NCBI GenBank assembly: GCA_003140095.1 | Contig: PLIU01000506.1 | Span: 1 to 57,672, forward strand | Direction: 5' to 3' | DNA length: 57,672 nucleotides | Origin: Verrucomicrobiales bacterium | Lineage (GTDB): Bacteria; Verrucomicrobiota; Verrucomicrobiia; Limisphaerales; Palsa-1400 | In this document: positions 8,801-18,185 of the stretch, in pieces | Layout: every line of letters begins with the position of its first letter | Position numbering within the stretch: the first letter of the stretch is position 1 | Made by a program: the position numbers and the translations under genes | Notes under the pieces: generated by a model | The model's input: only the letters and a program-made list of their open reading frames with translations | The model's database searches: none | What the model was told of the DNA's origin: nothing

Positions 8801-11800
8801 TTACTCAGTCCCCAAACGATAGAAGGTGCTGGGCTGGCCTGGAATGTTTGTGATAGTCGTCGTGCCAGCCCCCAGGGTCCCGGCCACTGTCACCCAATTG
8901 GTCGTCGAGAGGTTGGAGTTTTGCTGGAGAGCGACGTTTGCGGCGCCGGTCCACGTCAAAACCAGACTTTGGCCGCTCAGTTGGGCTGTTAGCGATCCAA
9001 GGTTTCCCGAAGATCTGGACGAAGTCGAATAGAACGCCCAATTATCAATGCCCCAGTACCAACTGCCGGTGCCCACTTGGAACATGCGGAACTGGACGGA
9101 GGGTTGATTGTCGGCGCCCGGCACGGCAAAGGCCTCGAAGCGCTTGCTTTCGAAGGCGTCATCATTGACTCGTCCCTCGATGAAAGGAGCCAGGGCTTGA
9201 GTGATCGGCGCGCCGACGAAGGCGCCAATCGTACCGCCGATAAGTTTGCCCAGCGAATTGGTATAATGGGGAGTGATGCCGAAGGACATGGTTGCAGCCA
9301 CGTCAACATCTCCGTTGGCGTCGTGGACAATCATGGACGGGCCTTGGGTATCCGATTCTCCCATGAGCAGATAAAGCAGAGGTTGCCAATGCACACCGTC
9401 AAAGGTGTATTCCATGCCGTCAATATTGTTCTGGTTCTGTATGTAGGAGCTGTCAAAGGCAACTACGATTCCTGACTTGCCAGTGAAGTTATATTTTTCG
9501 GTGTAAACATACTGGATCTGCTGGCCGTTGCGGTTATCCGATTCGCAATAAAGGAACTGCTCATTGAGCAGAGGATTGGTGGCCTCACTGAAGAAGAGTC
9601 CGTTGAGTTCCTGGTATAGGCCGACCAGCAAATGATTGGCCCAGTCACCCCATTGTCCGTCATTAGTGTTCAGCACCGTCCAGCCCAGGAAAGCATCCGA
9701 GTTGTAATCGGTGAAATTAGTGGTGGGAGTAGTCTCCTCGGGTGAGGTCCAATTGGTTTGGGTCCAGCCGGCCGGCAGTTGTCCATCGGCGAGTTCATTG
9801 AAGGTCTCGTAATAGAGGGCGCTATTTGTATCAAAGACGTAGTTGCGCAACTTGTCGAACTGCCAGGTGTTGCTATAGTTAGTTCCGCCGGCCGCATAGT
9901 TTATCAGTCCGGTGTGAACGGTGCGTTTCAACTGCAAGCCCGGCGGCGTGTAACTCGCCAGCGTGATACCTGAACCGTTGGTGATAGTCGCATTAACCGG
10001 GCTGCCGTCGATGCTCACAGCAACCGACGAAGGAGTGACTGCGGCGCTGGAGCCATCATGGATTTTAATTTGCACCGTAGGCCGTCCCCAGTCGTCGCCG
10101 ATGTAAGTTGAAAGGAATACGGTCGGCCCGACGTAGCTTACGTAGGGTCCGTACGACGCGGTGTTGCTCTGATAGGCTGGCACATATCCCGGGGTGGTTG
10201 TGTCGTTGACCAATATCTTTTGCCCTGAAGGGGTGACCGAGTAAAACTGCAGCCCTGCGCTGCCCTCATTGTCTGGCAGGGTTCCCGTTCGAAACCAAAC
10301 GATTCTGGTGGCGTAGTAGCCGGTTTGGGCCACGGCAAAACCAAAGAGTGTGTCCTCGGGAATGTCACGGCTGTCATACAGGCCGACTTGGGTCGAAAAC
10401 GCGTCATAAGCGTTTGTGCCGATGGTGATGCGGAAGCCGTCAGAGGCATTCATGCCGAATTGATGGAAGCCGGCCGTCAAATAAAGGTAGCTCACAATTT
10501 CGACGGCCAGATTGGCATCGTCAGTGCCGGTTAAACCTGGGATGGTTTGCTCCGAATAATTGGTAAAGATATCGCCTTGAGTGCCGGAGAAGCAAAAGTC
10601 CACGACACTGCTGACCGGATACGCGCCATCGGGCAGGGGGCCTGGGGTTGCCGTTTCCACCTGGTTCGAACCGGTCATCGGATCGATCAACAGGCCGGCC
10701 AATTGCGCTTCGGCGCGATCGACGCAGGCGGCCAAATAGCCGTAACCGACGCCGTCCGCGGTCTCAATGGCTTGGTCGGAAATCTGGCTCACCCGCATTT
10801 GAAAGCCGGAATTGGCAGCGTTGGTGCTCACCGCGCCGACGGGTTGAGCGGCTACCGCCGGGAGGTCCGCGTAATTCAACACGGTAAAATTCCAGTTAGT
10901 CGTGATGTCATCGGGCGGAGTGTTGTTGTCGCTGAAACTCAGCGTCACGGAATGGGTCGAATTGGCGGCCAGCAGGTTGCTCACCACAAAATCGACTTGC
11001 GTGACACCGTTGGTTTTGCTGACAGTAGCTGCGACGAGGTTGCTATCCAGCGTGAGCGTCACGGTGGAGGGAGTAGCCGCGTAATCCGCGTCTGTAATGG
11101 TGGCAGCGAGAAGGGGATTACCGGAAGCGCCGACGAAGCCGGGGGTTGGAATCAGACCGCCGATAGAGGGGGGCAGTTTTGTCACTACTTGGAGAACGTT
11201 GGAACCTAGCAGGCCCCCTTGATAAATCGCTTTCACTTCCGAAGCGCTGAGGACGCGGCCCCAAGCAGCCATGTCGTCCATGAGCAAATTGGTCACCTCG
11301 CCGCCACCGCCGTCGTTGTAGGAGCCAGTGCCGTCCTGGCCGATGTTGACCGCCAAGGGGATGCTTATTGTGTCAATATCGCCCGTGACATTGGCCAGCG
11401 AATCGGAGGAGGCGGTAGGCCAATTGGTTCCGTCCTTATAGATGGTGACCAGTTCAGCGGCGCCGCGGTCAAAAGTCACGCAGACATGGTGCCAACCTGA
11501 GTCTTCGACGTCCGGTGCGTCCTCCGTGCTTTGCTTGTCTCCACTCCCGTCCGTCACATTGATGCGCATGCCGTCGGGTTCGGTGAAAATTCCCCAGCCC
11601 TGGTTGTCGCTGCTATTCCAGTTCTTGTTGGAAATAAAGGGGATATCGCCCGACTGATTGGTGAAACTGGTCCAGAAGGCAATGCTGAAGCTCTCGGTCG
11701 AGTCGAAGAGGAGGTTGGTCGGGTAGCCCAGGGTGACGTAGTCGAAAACTGTCCCGTCCAGGGATGTCGTGCAAGTAACCGCGCCCGCGCCAATGAATCC

Positions 11801-12010
11801 CTTGGCGATGGATGCACCCATATTGGTGCCGTTGTCCCCATTGCCGGAGTCGTCCAGGAAAACACCATCGGCATTGGTGGCGTCGAAAGTCAGGTGAAAC
11901 AACAGGCCATTGGTGAGAGTGCTGCCTTGGCTGAGGCCGCAGCAGCCGAGAAAGGCCCCGACGAACAGGGCGAGAAACAAACGCGAATGCATCAGGAACT
12001 TTGATTTCAT
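8801..12010 (-). CDS. Large secreted LamG-domain protein with paralogous C-terminal module
   Basis: 1069 residues. The N-terminus (MKSKFLMHSRLFLALFVGAF) is a signal peptide; the following GCC could also act as a lipobox. A LamG / concanavalin-like domain covers about residues 35-270 (GLLFHLTFDATN, SFSIAFWTSF, WHHVCVTFDRGA, MDDMAAWGRVLSASEVKAIY). Ig-like and PA14-like stretches follow (about 275-375 and 500-630, with LVNDTTTPGYVPAY). A module at about 830-1000 (YIQNQNNIDGMEYTFDG, APFIEGRVNDD, WYWGIDNWAFY) matches the divergent neighbour at 12486. The last 65 residues end LTWTG...LQQNS....W..V...STFYRLGTE, a tail seen at the end of many secreted verrucomicrobial proteins. It is probably exported and carbohydrate- or surface-binding; no catalytic motif was recognised. 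Confidence 0.85.
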   Translation of the reverse strand: MKSKFLMHSRLFLALFVGAFLGCCGLSQGSTLTNGLLFHLTFDATNADGVFLDDSGNGDNGTNMGASIAKGFIGAGAVTCTTSLDGTVFDYVTLGYPTNLLFDSTESFSIAFWTSFTNQSGDIPFISNKNWNSSDNQGWGIFTEPDGMRINVTDGSGDKQSTEDAPDVEDSGWHHVCVTFDRGAAELVTIYKDGTNWPTASSDSLANVTGDIDTISIPLAVNIGQDGTGSYNDGGGGEVTNLLMDDMAAWGRVLSASEVKAIYQGGLLGSNVLQVVTKLPPSIGGLIPTPGFVGASGNPLLAATITDADYAATPSTVTLTLDSNLVAATVSKTNGVTQVDFVVSNLLAANSTHSVTLSFSDNNTPPDDITTNWNFTVLNYADLPAVAAQPVGAVSTNAANSGFQMRVSQISDQAIETADGVGYGYLAACVDRAEAQLAGLLIDPMTGSNQVETATPGPLPDGAYPVSSVVDFCFSGTQGDIFTNYSEQTIPGLTGTDDANLAVEIVSYLYLTAGFHQFGMNASDGFRITIGTNAYDAFSTQVGLYDSRDIPEDTLFGFAVAQTGYYATRIVWFRTGTLPDNEGSAGLQFYSVTPSGQKILVNDTTTPGYVPAYQSNTASYGPYVSYVGPTVFLSTYIGDDWGRPTVQIKIHDGSSAAVTPSSVAVSIDGSPVNATITNGSGITLASYTPPGLQLKRTVHTGLINYAAGGTNYSNTWQFDKLRNYVFDTNSALYYETFNELADGQLPAGWTQTNWTSPEETTPTTNFTDYNSDAFLGWTVLNTNDGQWGDWANHLLVGLYQELNGLFFSEATNPLLNEQFLYCESDNRNGQQIQYVYTEKYNFTGKSGIVVAFDSSYIQNQNNIDGMEYTFDGVHWQPLLYLLMGESDTQGPSMIVHDANGDVDVAATMSFGITPHYTNSLGKLIGGTIGAFVGAPITQALAPFIEGRVNDDAFESKRFEAFAVPGADNQPSVQFRMFQVGTGSWYWGIDNWAFYSTSSRSSGNLGSLTAQLSGQSLVLTWTGAANVALQQNSNLSTTNWVTVAGTLGAGTTTITNIPGQPSTFYRLGTE

Positions 12011-12110
12011 ATTTTATTGCAATTAATTGGTCCGCGCAAACGTCCTATCTGCCATTGACTATTCGCAGTCGGGCAGCGGCGAACCATTACAGTTAATCAA
12101 GGACAGCGGA

Positions 12111-12138
12111 TTCTTACAGGGTTCGCAAAGAATGTCAA
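12111..12138 (-). promoter_or_regulatory. Candidate sigma-70 promoter for the LamG gene
   Basis: On the minus strand TTGACA (12138-12133) is followed after 16 nt by TAAGAA (12116-12111). A start of transcription would fall near 12105, giving a leader of about 95 nt to the ATG at 12010. Good -35 box, moderate -10 box. Confidence 0.5.
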
Positions 12139-12309
12139 CGCTTTTCGACTCATTTTCACTCATTCCTCACGGTCCCGTCACAGCTTCGTAACATCCAGCA
12201 ACTAAAGCGCATGGGAGGGGCAGGGGCGGAAAATTGGCGCTCTTTTGGCCAAACCGCGGCTCGATTTTGTGGCTTAAATATTTCCTGTTTGTCACCATTT
12301 TCTGCTTGC

Positions 12310-12383
12310 GTAGGTCAGCGCAGTACAGTTCACTGTAGGTCAGCACAGTACATACTGTAGGTCCGAGCAGTACAGTTTGCTGG
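12310..12383. repeat. Three iteron-like direct repeats in a divergent promoter region
   Basis: GTAGGTC begins three consecutive units at 12310, 12335 and 12357, each followed by GCAGTACA or CACAGTACA. Unit lengths are 25, 22 and about 27 bp. The spacing is near two helical turns, so a protein could bind all three on one face. The array lies about 100-175 bp upstream of the plus-strand ATG at 12486, inside the 475-bp gap (12011-12485) between the divergent paralogues. I see no gene in that gap. Confidence 0.65.
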
Positions 12384-12401
12384 CGCTTGTAGCTCATATT
12401 T

Positions 12402-12432
12402 GAAACGTGGCGACCTCGAAGTGCCACGTTTC
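12402..12432. promoter_or_regulatory. 10-bp inverted repeat upstream of the 12486 gene
   Basis: GAAACGTGGC (12402-12411) and GCCACGTTTC (12423-12432) form a perfect 10-bp inverted repeat with an 11-nt loop, 54 bp before the ATG. It is followed by an A-rich leader containing two ATAAAAC words. It may be an operator or a 5' leader hairpin, and the sequence alone does not decide. Confidence 0.55.
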
Positions 12433-12485
12433 GTCCTTGTAAAACATAAATAAAACAAAAATAAAACACGAACAAGACACGAACC

Positions 12486-15400
12486 ATGAGAAATCGAATA
12501 ATGATCCAAGCCAAGGCGCTGACTGTGGCGCTCGCCGCGCTTTCGTACGGCGCCGCGCTCGCGCAGGTGACCAATACCCTGCCGACGACTTACGTTTACC
12601 CATTGAGCGCCGCGAACACCAACCAACCCGGCCTCATTTGGAATGTTTCCCAAGTAGCTGCCGACCAACTCGGTACCCTCGCCTGGGCCGAGTCCCAGCT
12701 TGTCGGGCAGGAAGGCACCAATTTGGCTGATCCCACGGAGATCTACAGCAGCGCCGCCGGGGACGCGACTGTGCCAAGCAACCCCTTTCTGCCGATCACG
12801 TTCATCATCCCGGGTTCTATCAATTTCAGCATTTCAGCCGGTTCCGGCGCCCCTGACTGCAGCGACAACCGCACTGATCTTCCCTGTGAAGACGGCATGG
12901 TCGGCACGCCAGGAAACCCGCCCGATGCCAACGGCGGCACGGACAATATCGCGGCGGAAGCCCTGGCCTACCTCGATCTGCCTGAAGGCCCGGTGACCAT
13001 GGGCGTCAGGAGCGATGACGGTTTCAAACTCCAAATCGGCGCCGCCAATCCAGGCGACCGGTATTCCTCCAACGCAGTGGTTGTCGAGCAGTTCAACGGC
13101 ACGCGCGGGTATGCCGACAGCATCGTGACGTTTAACGTCGCCGAAGCGGGCCTATACGCGGCCCGGCTGCTCTACTTTCAGGGCGGCGGCGGCGCCAGCG
13201 TGGAGTGGTACACATTTCCTCCCGCCGGAAGCACCAACGCGTTCCTTGGCGAACTGAACACCGGCACGAACGCGGTGCTGGTCAACGACGTGGCCGACGG
13301 CGGCATCCCCGCTTACCGGTCCGTCGCCGTCCCCCCGCTGCCTCAAGGCTCCTACGTCTCCAGCCTGGTTCCGGCGCCGGGGGAGATTGGAACCGGGATC
13401 TTGCCGACAATCACCGCGACCATCGTCAATGGCCTGGCGCCCGTGACGAACATCACCTTGACGGTTGACGGAACCACCTTGACTCCCAGCATCGATACGA
13501 CCACCAACGGCGCGACGATTTCATACACCTACACAAATCTGCTTCTCAGCGATTCCACTCATACGCTTGTGCTGACTTGGAACGACAGCGGAACCACGCT
13601 GGGCGTGACCTCGACCTTCTCCACCGAAGGCTACATTACGCTGGACTCCTCGCAGATAGTCACGCCGGACACCACAAAGCCCGGCTTCAAGTTTAACATT
13701 TTCGGCAATACCCTGGACTACCTGGTGAGCAGCCAGAACGGAATCCAAGCGGGCGAAAGCGACAATTTGGACAACATTGAATTGGGTCTGAACGGGCTCC
13801 TGACGAACGGGATTGGCGGATTCCTGTCCAACATGGTGACCCTCGCCAACAATGGCCCGGCCATGGCCCCCGCTCCGGCCTTGGGCGGCCCCAGCGCCCC
13901 GGCGGAGTTCATCATCACGAACACGATCAACCTCGACAGCGGCAACATGCCTGGGTTCCCCGCCCAAGACGCCGGCATTGACCCGAGCCATTCGGAAGTG
14001 CTGACCTATGTTTATCTTCCCGTGGGACTGACCACGTTTACCTTGAACCTCGATGGCTTTTATCGGGCTTTCATGGGATCTTGGGATTACACCGCTGGAG
14101 TTCAGGTCGGGACCATCAATGACGCTGCCGATGGCAACACGTCGTTTGGCGTCGTGGCGACCACGGCGGGCTACTATCCTCTGCGTCTTACCGTCTTCAA
14201 CATTGACCTCAGCCCCCAGGAATCGCTCTACAGCATAAGCCCTGGCGGGAGCAATGTTCTCGTGAACGACACCGCCAACGGAGGTTTGCCCGCTTATTAC
14301 GCGCTCTCGACCCCGGCCCCGCCGTACGTGCGCTACACCAGCCCTCGGCCGGTGCCTCGCCAAGTGGAGTATCCGAATAATCGCGTGTTGATTCGCTTGC
14401 AAGATCGCGACACTCAGGTGAGCGACAGCACGCCCGCCTTCAACCTCGACGGCAATAACGTAACCATCACCAACGAGCGGGTTGGCGACGTGCTCGCACT
14501 GACCTGGACGGCCACCACGCTGCAAACCCCGGCGGAAATTCACAGCGGGCTGCTGACCTACAAAGACACGTCCGGTAATTCCCTGTCCAATCAATGGTCG
14601 TTCTTAAACCTCAAGGCCGTTTGGCTTCCGACGGCGTCCGCCGGCTACTGGCTTCCGACCAACGCGGTGGCGATCGAGACCTTCGAGGAATACACGGACC
14701 CGACTGAGTTCACCAACGGCGCTCCAACGAGCGCGATGTTTATTGGCGCTCCGGCGGGCCAATGGTATATGTCTCCGCAGACGAATAACCCGTTGGTTGA
14801 CATCGCTCCGGTCTGGACCAACACGCCTACGGGATCCACCAACTGGTTCGTCTGGAACTGGGACGCTGGCGGCGACGGCACCTGGAACGACACGGATCCG
14901 AACAGCGCCGCTTACGCGAACTTCTTGTGCGTCGATCTGAACACGTTCTCCGGCATCGAGGGCGATACCCTCAACACAGCCCCCTTCGAAATGATCAATG
15001 GAATGCCGCTGGTGCAGCTTGTGGCCAACCCGAGCGACAACATCTTCATAGCCGAGTCGGACAACCGTGACGGCGACACCATAACCAACGTTCCCGGGCA
15101 AAATCCTGGTCAAACTCAGTTTGCCATCAGCACACGCTTTGACCTCACCGGCGTGGCGAACCCGGTTATCGCCTGGGCCTCGATCCAAAAACAAAATCAG
15201 GATAACATCAATTCGATGGAATACTCGGTAGATGGAGGCATCACTTGGGCCCCGATCATCTACTACTTGGACGGCCACAAATACGAGGATGCAGGCGATC
15301 CGGCGGACATCCAAGTCAACATCGACAACACCGTGAACGTGAACAAAACCTTGTTCCACGACACCAATCCGGGCGAAATCCCGCTTTGGACCGATTCCAC

Positions 15401-15866
15401 CGGCGACGTGAACAACACCTACGCCTCCTGCGTTGCCGCGCCGATAAGCCAAGCCTTGGCCCCGTTCTTCGCCCCGCGCGTCAACGACGACAAGTTCGAC
15501 GGCAAACGCATCGAAGTGGTTCGCCTGCCTTTGGCCGCCAACAAGAGCGACGTTCGGCTGCGCGTGGGGCAAATCGGCTCCTGCAGTTGGTATTTTGGCC
15601 TCTCCCAAATCGCCTTCTTCGACGTGCCGCCCTCCGGAGCCATGGTTCCGACCGGCCTCCCGCCTGCGGCGGGGCCCACGCTCAACATCTCCGCCGCCAG
15701 CGGCAAAGTGACCCTCACTTGGACCGGCACGGGCACGCTACAGTCGGCTACGATCTTGACTGGCAAATCGAGCGATTGGTCCGCCGTAACCCCGGCCCCC
15801 ACCGGGAACACCTACACGACGCCGATCGCCTCTGGAAACTTGTTCTTCCGCCTTATGAGCAACTAG
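12486..15866 (+). CDS. Large secreted PA14-like / Ig-like protein, paralogue of the divergent LamG gene
   Basis: 1126 residues with an N-terminal signal peptide (hydrophobic ALTVALAALSYGAALAQ, cleavage probably after ALA). Two PA14-like stretches lie at about 105-270 and 505-620 (MGVRSDDGFKLQIG, LYAARLLYFQGGGGASVEWY, AGYYPLRLTVFN), each ending in LVND....GG.PAY. Ig-like segments sit between them. The module at about 875-1050 (QNQDNINSMEYSVDGGITW, APFFAPRVNDDKFDGKR, SCSWYFGLSQIAFF) matches the divergent neighbour. The tail LTWTGTGTLQ...SDWSAV....LFFRLMSN is a variant of the same terminal signature. It is probably exported. PA14 modules usually bind glycans, but no catalytic residues were identified, so the role is unknown. 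Confidence 0.85.
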   Translation: MRNRIMIQAKALTVALAALSYGAALAQVTNTLPTTYVYPLSAANTNQPGLIWNVSQVAADQLGTLAWAESQLVGQEGTNLADPTEIYSSAAGDATVPSNPFLPITFIIPGSINFSISAGSGAPDCSDNRTDLPCEDGMVGTPGNPPDANGGTDNIAAEALAYLDLPEGPVTMGVRSDDGFKLQIGAANPGDRYSSNAVVVEQFNGTRGYADSIVTFNVAEAGLYAARLLYFQGGGGASVEWYTFPPAGSTNAFLGELNTGTNAVLVNDVADGGIPAYRSVAVPPLPQGSYVSSLVPAPGEIGTGILPTITATIVNGLAPVTNITLTVDGTTLTPSIDTTTNGATISYTYTNLLLSDSTHTLVLTWNDSGTTLGVTSTFSTEGYITLDSSQIVTPDTTKPGFKFNIFGNTLDYLVSSQNGIQAGESDNLDNIELGLNGLLTNGIGGFLSNMVTLANNGPAMAPAPALGGPSAPAEFIITNTINLDSGNMPGFPAQDAGIDPSHSEVLTYVYLPVGLTTFTLNLDGFYRAFMGSWDYTAGVQVGTINDAADGNTSFGVVATTAGYYPLRLTVFNIDLSPQESLYSISPGGSNVLVNDTANGGLPAYYALSTPAPPYVRYTSPRPVPRQVEYPNNRVLIRLQDRDTQVSDSTPAFNLDGNNVTITNERVGDVLALTWTATTLQTPAEIHSGLLTYKDTSGNSLSNQWSFLNLKAVWLPTASAGYWLPTNAVAIETFEEYTDPTEFTNGAPTSAMFIGAPAGQWYMSPQTNNPLVDIAPVWTNTPTGSTNWFVWNWDAGGDGTWNDTDPNSAAYANFLCVDLNTFSGIEGDTLNTAPFEMINGMPLVQLVANPSDNIFIAESDNRDGDTITNVPGQNPGQTQFAISTRFDLTGVANPVIAWASIQKQNQDNINSMEYSVDGGITWAPIIYYLDGHKYEDAGDPADIQVNIDNTVNVNKTLFHDTNPGEIPLWTDSTGDVNNTYASCVAAPISQALAPFFAPRVNDDKFDGKRIEVVRLPLAANKSDVRLRVGQIGSCSWYFGLSQIAFFDVPPSGAMVPTGLPPAAGPTLNISAASGKVTLTWTGTGTLQSATILTGKSSDWSAVTPAPTGNTYTTPIASGNLFFRLMSN

Positions 15867-15892
15867 CAATCGGAATTCGCTTCGCGAATCGC

Positions 15893-15921
15893 TCCCGCCG
15901 GAGCATTAAGCTCCGGCGGGA
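15893..15921 (+). terminator. 12-bp hairpin after the PA14-like gene
   Basis: TCCCGCCGGAGC and GCTCCGGCGGGA pair perfectly around an ATTAA loop, 27 bp after the stop codon. There is no following T-run, so it could be Rho-dependent or only an RNA-stabilising element. A smaller hairpin, ATTCGC-TTC-GCGAAT, precedes it. Confidence 0.55.
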
Positions 15922-15949
15922 TACGGAATGAAGGGACATCTTAGAGCGT

Positions 15950-16175
15950 GTCTGAGAATTCGTGCCGAGCGCCGCGTGAGGGCACGCGGCGCCCGGAAGG
16001 GCCAAGGAACAGTCAAAGGTGTCACCCACGGAAACCAAAAACGGCCAAAATGACGAGGGATACTTGTGGGAGTTGAATCAGCCGTCCCTTCGGGACTGGC
16101 GGGCTGCTGCGTTGGACCCGGCGTTGAATTGAATCGCCGGGCTATTCTCATGATGTCCCTTCGGGACAGAAGGAT
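15950..16175. repeat. Non-coding stretch with dispersed hairpin repeats
   Basis: This gap (15867-16304) has no recognisable gene. It holds a GCCGCGTG-AGGG-CACGCGGC hairpin (15971-15990), recurring at 22817 and 23529. A segment of about 50 bp (16078-16128, TCAGCCGTCCCTTCG...CCCGGCGTTGAA) recurs in reverse orientation at 21288-21337. Two further TCCCTTCGGGA palindromes lie near 16085 and 16155. It behaves like a chromosomal REP-type repeat cluster. Confidence 0.6.
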
Positions 16176-16304
16176 CGAACGATCGCTGAGGTTTTTGACA
16201 TTGTAGGAGCCAGCCTAACTAACTAACGACCATGAGTGCGCAAACAACAATGCAAATTGGCAAAACCCACTTTTATGTCATCTACCCAGCCTGGAACAAT
16301 GCCC

Positions 16305-18125
16305 TTAAATCTTCCAATACGGCTTGGAACTGGCATCGATCTGCTCGAACAATTGGCGCACACAGGCCGGAATCTCGTCCATCGCCTCGGCGATGCGCGC
16401 GCCCAACCGGCTGTCGTACTCGCCCAGCCGGAACTGCGAAAGCAAATCACTCAAGGCCTGCTTTTGGTCTGGCAACGTGCGCGCCGGCTCCAGCCGCGTC
16501 TCTAACTCCGCCTGCGGCAGCGTGATGGCCGGAAAGACCCGCATTATCGCCTTGGTCTCCAGCAGGTACCCTTCCAAGTCGGGAAAATCCACCGTGATGA
16601 CCTGCTCGGGCGGCAATTGCAATTGTTCCACAATCGTCCTCTTGGTCAGGCTGGCCATCTCGCTGCCGTTGCCGAAAACGGCGAAGACCAGCGTATGCAC
16701 GAAGTTGCTCAACGCTATGCGCGTGTTGGCAAAATAATGCAGCGTGCAGGCCCCCTCGGCGTCCAGAAATTGAACCTTGATGTGAAAGTTGAACTTCTTG
16801 GCCCAGGCCTCGAAAATCGGCACGTGATCGGCCTGCTCCACAAACACAATCGCGTCCGCCTCGAAGCTGAAGGATGGTTTGACCCCCAATTGCTCGATCA
16901 CCTCCGGCGCCTGCTGCGGCGTGACCGTCACGGCCACGGTCGATCTGTCCACGTCTCGCTGCACGATGAACAAAGAGGAGAGCGGACAGGAAGCGGCAAT
17001 GGCGGTGGAATGGGTGGCCACGTAAATCCGCTTGCCTTTGGCTTCCTCACGCAGGAAGTGGAAGAGCCCCAGTTGCGCTTTGGGATGAAGGTAGGTTTCC
17101 GGCTCCTCGATGCACACCCATGCTCCCGGTTTGGCCAGGATCACTTTGGCCACCACAGCCACCACCGACCGCGTGCCAAAACTCATTTGGCCTATCGAAT
17201 AGACCAGATCTTCGTCGGCGTCGTCGATTAGTCCCAGCGTGGCCTCGTTTTGGATTGTTGGCGTGTAAAGCTTGCCCAGGTTGGGCACCAACTTGGATAC
17301 CTCCGCCTCGATCTTGCGAAATTGCTTGGGCTTGTTGTTGTAGAGCCAATGCATCACGTCGGGCAGGTTGGACACGTCGGCCGTCAGCGTTTGCTCGCCC
17401 AGGATGGGCGAAGTGGTCGGCATTTTGCGCAGGGGATCGACCCATTCCAGGTTGGCGAATTGTTGATAGACCGCCTCGGCCAAAGCGTGCGAGACCGGGA
17501 ACGCGCCGCTGCCTTCCGGCCGGCCCAAGCGCAAGCGGTATGGCGCGGCGGCCTCCGGCTTGGACTCCAGTTTGATCGGCTCCGCCGGCAGTTCGCCGCT
17601 GCAACGTTTGCACAGCGCCTCCATCTGGCCGCCGACCGCCTCCAGGCTGTTCGGCGTGCCGTGAACGGAAAAAATCACGAAAGGCCGGTCGCCGGCGACG
17701 TTAGGCGTAGCCAGTTCCTCGCGGAATCCATCCCGCGTGATGTCGATCTTCAGGATCAGGGCGGAGAGGAAGCCGGAGTTGCTCACATCAGGCGCGGCCA
17801 ATTGCGGATTGCCGGCGTAGAGGACGTGTATGAAATCAATCCGTTTTCTGGGAGCCGGGATGAACTCGAAGAGGAACTCGATGGTCTCATCCTCGCGCTT
17901 GCGATAGACGACCTCGCTCAACTTCTGGCCGCGGGAGGCAACAGCCTGCTCGAAGCTGGTGGCGGCTTCGGAGAGGAACTTGAAGACGTCCAGGCAATTG
18001 GATTTGCCGGCGTTATTACGGCCCATCAACAGCGCGAGGTTGTTGAGATTATCCAACTCCAAGCGCTTGATGCTTTTATAATTACCGGCGACCACCCGCT
18101 TGAGACTGAGATCAGCAAGTTCCAT
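16305..18125 (-). CDS. OLD/RecF-like AAA ATPase with degenerate Toprim-type C-terminus
   Basis: 606 residues from ATG 18125; a GTG at 18128 is equally placed. The N-terminal ABC-class ATPase half shows Walker A GRNNAGKSNCL (about residues 35-45), an SMC/RecF-like signature in SIGQMSFGTRS, Walker B VCIEEPETYLHP, and the H-loop YVATHSTAIA. The C-terminal part starts with AIVFVEQADHVPIFEAW, which sits where OLD nucleases have the Toprim Glu, but the usual VEG and DGK metal motifs are replaced (FVEQAD, FLDAEG). Full nuclease activity is therefore doubtful. There is no UvrD-like helicase (GajB) partner. It lies 60 bp downstream of the ABC permease on the same strand, possibly in one transcript. 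A DNA-maintenance or defence role is possible but not shown. Confidence 0.8.
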   Translation of the reverse strand: MELADLSLKRVVAGNYKSIKRLELDNLNNLALLMGRNNAGKSNCLDVFKFLSEAATSFEQAVASRGQKLSEVVYRKREDETIEFLFEFIPAPRKRIDFIHVLYAGNPQLAAPDVSNSGFLSALILKIDITRDGFREELATPNVAGDRPFVIFSVHGTPNSLEAVGGQMEALCKRCSGELPAEPIKLESKPEAAAPYRLRLGRPEGSGAFPVSHALAEAVYQQFANLEWVDPLRKMPTTSPILGEQTLTADVSNLPDVMHWLYNNKPKQFRKIEAEVSKLVPNLGKLYTPTIQNEATLGLIDDADEDLVYSIGQMSFGTRSVVAVVAKVILAKPGAWVCIEEPETYLHPKAQLGLFHFLREEAKGKRIYVATHSTAIAASCPLSSLFIVQRDVDRSTVAVTVTPQQAPEVIEQLGVKPSFSFEADAIVFVEQADHVPIFEAWAKKFNFHIKVQFLDAEGACTLHYFANTRIALSNFVHTLVFAVFGNGSEMASLTKRTIVEQLQLPPEQVITVDFPDLEGYLLETKAIMRVFPAITLPQAELETRLEPARTLPDQKQALSDLLSQFRLGEYDSRLGARIAEAMDEIPACVRQLFEQIDASSKPYWKI

Positions 18126-18185
18126 CACGCGAGCATTTTACATAGTCCTTTCTCCTCAGAGTCTCAAGGCTATTCCAGGCTCGGA

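Noticed and set aside
12310-12383. Plasmid-type replication origin from iterons
   Set aside because: There is no rep gene, DnaA box or AT-rich unwinding region. The repeats sit in a divergent promoter.
13521-15608. Minus-strand frames of 357 and 334 codons opposite the PA14-like gene
   Set aside because: The plus strand has a signal peptide and domain motifs throughout. The minus peptides are typical high-GC antisense frames.
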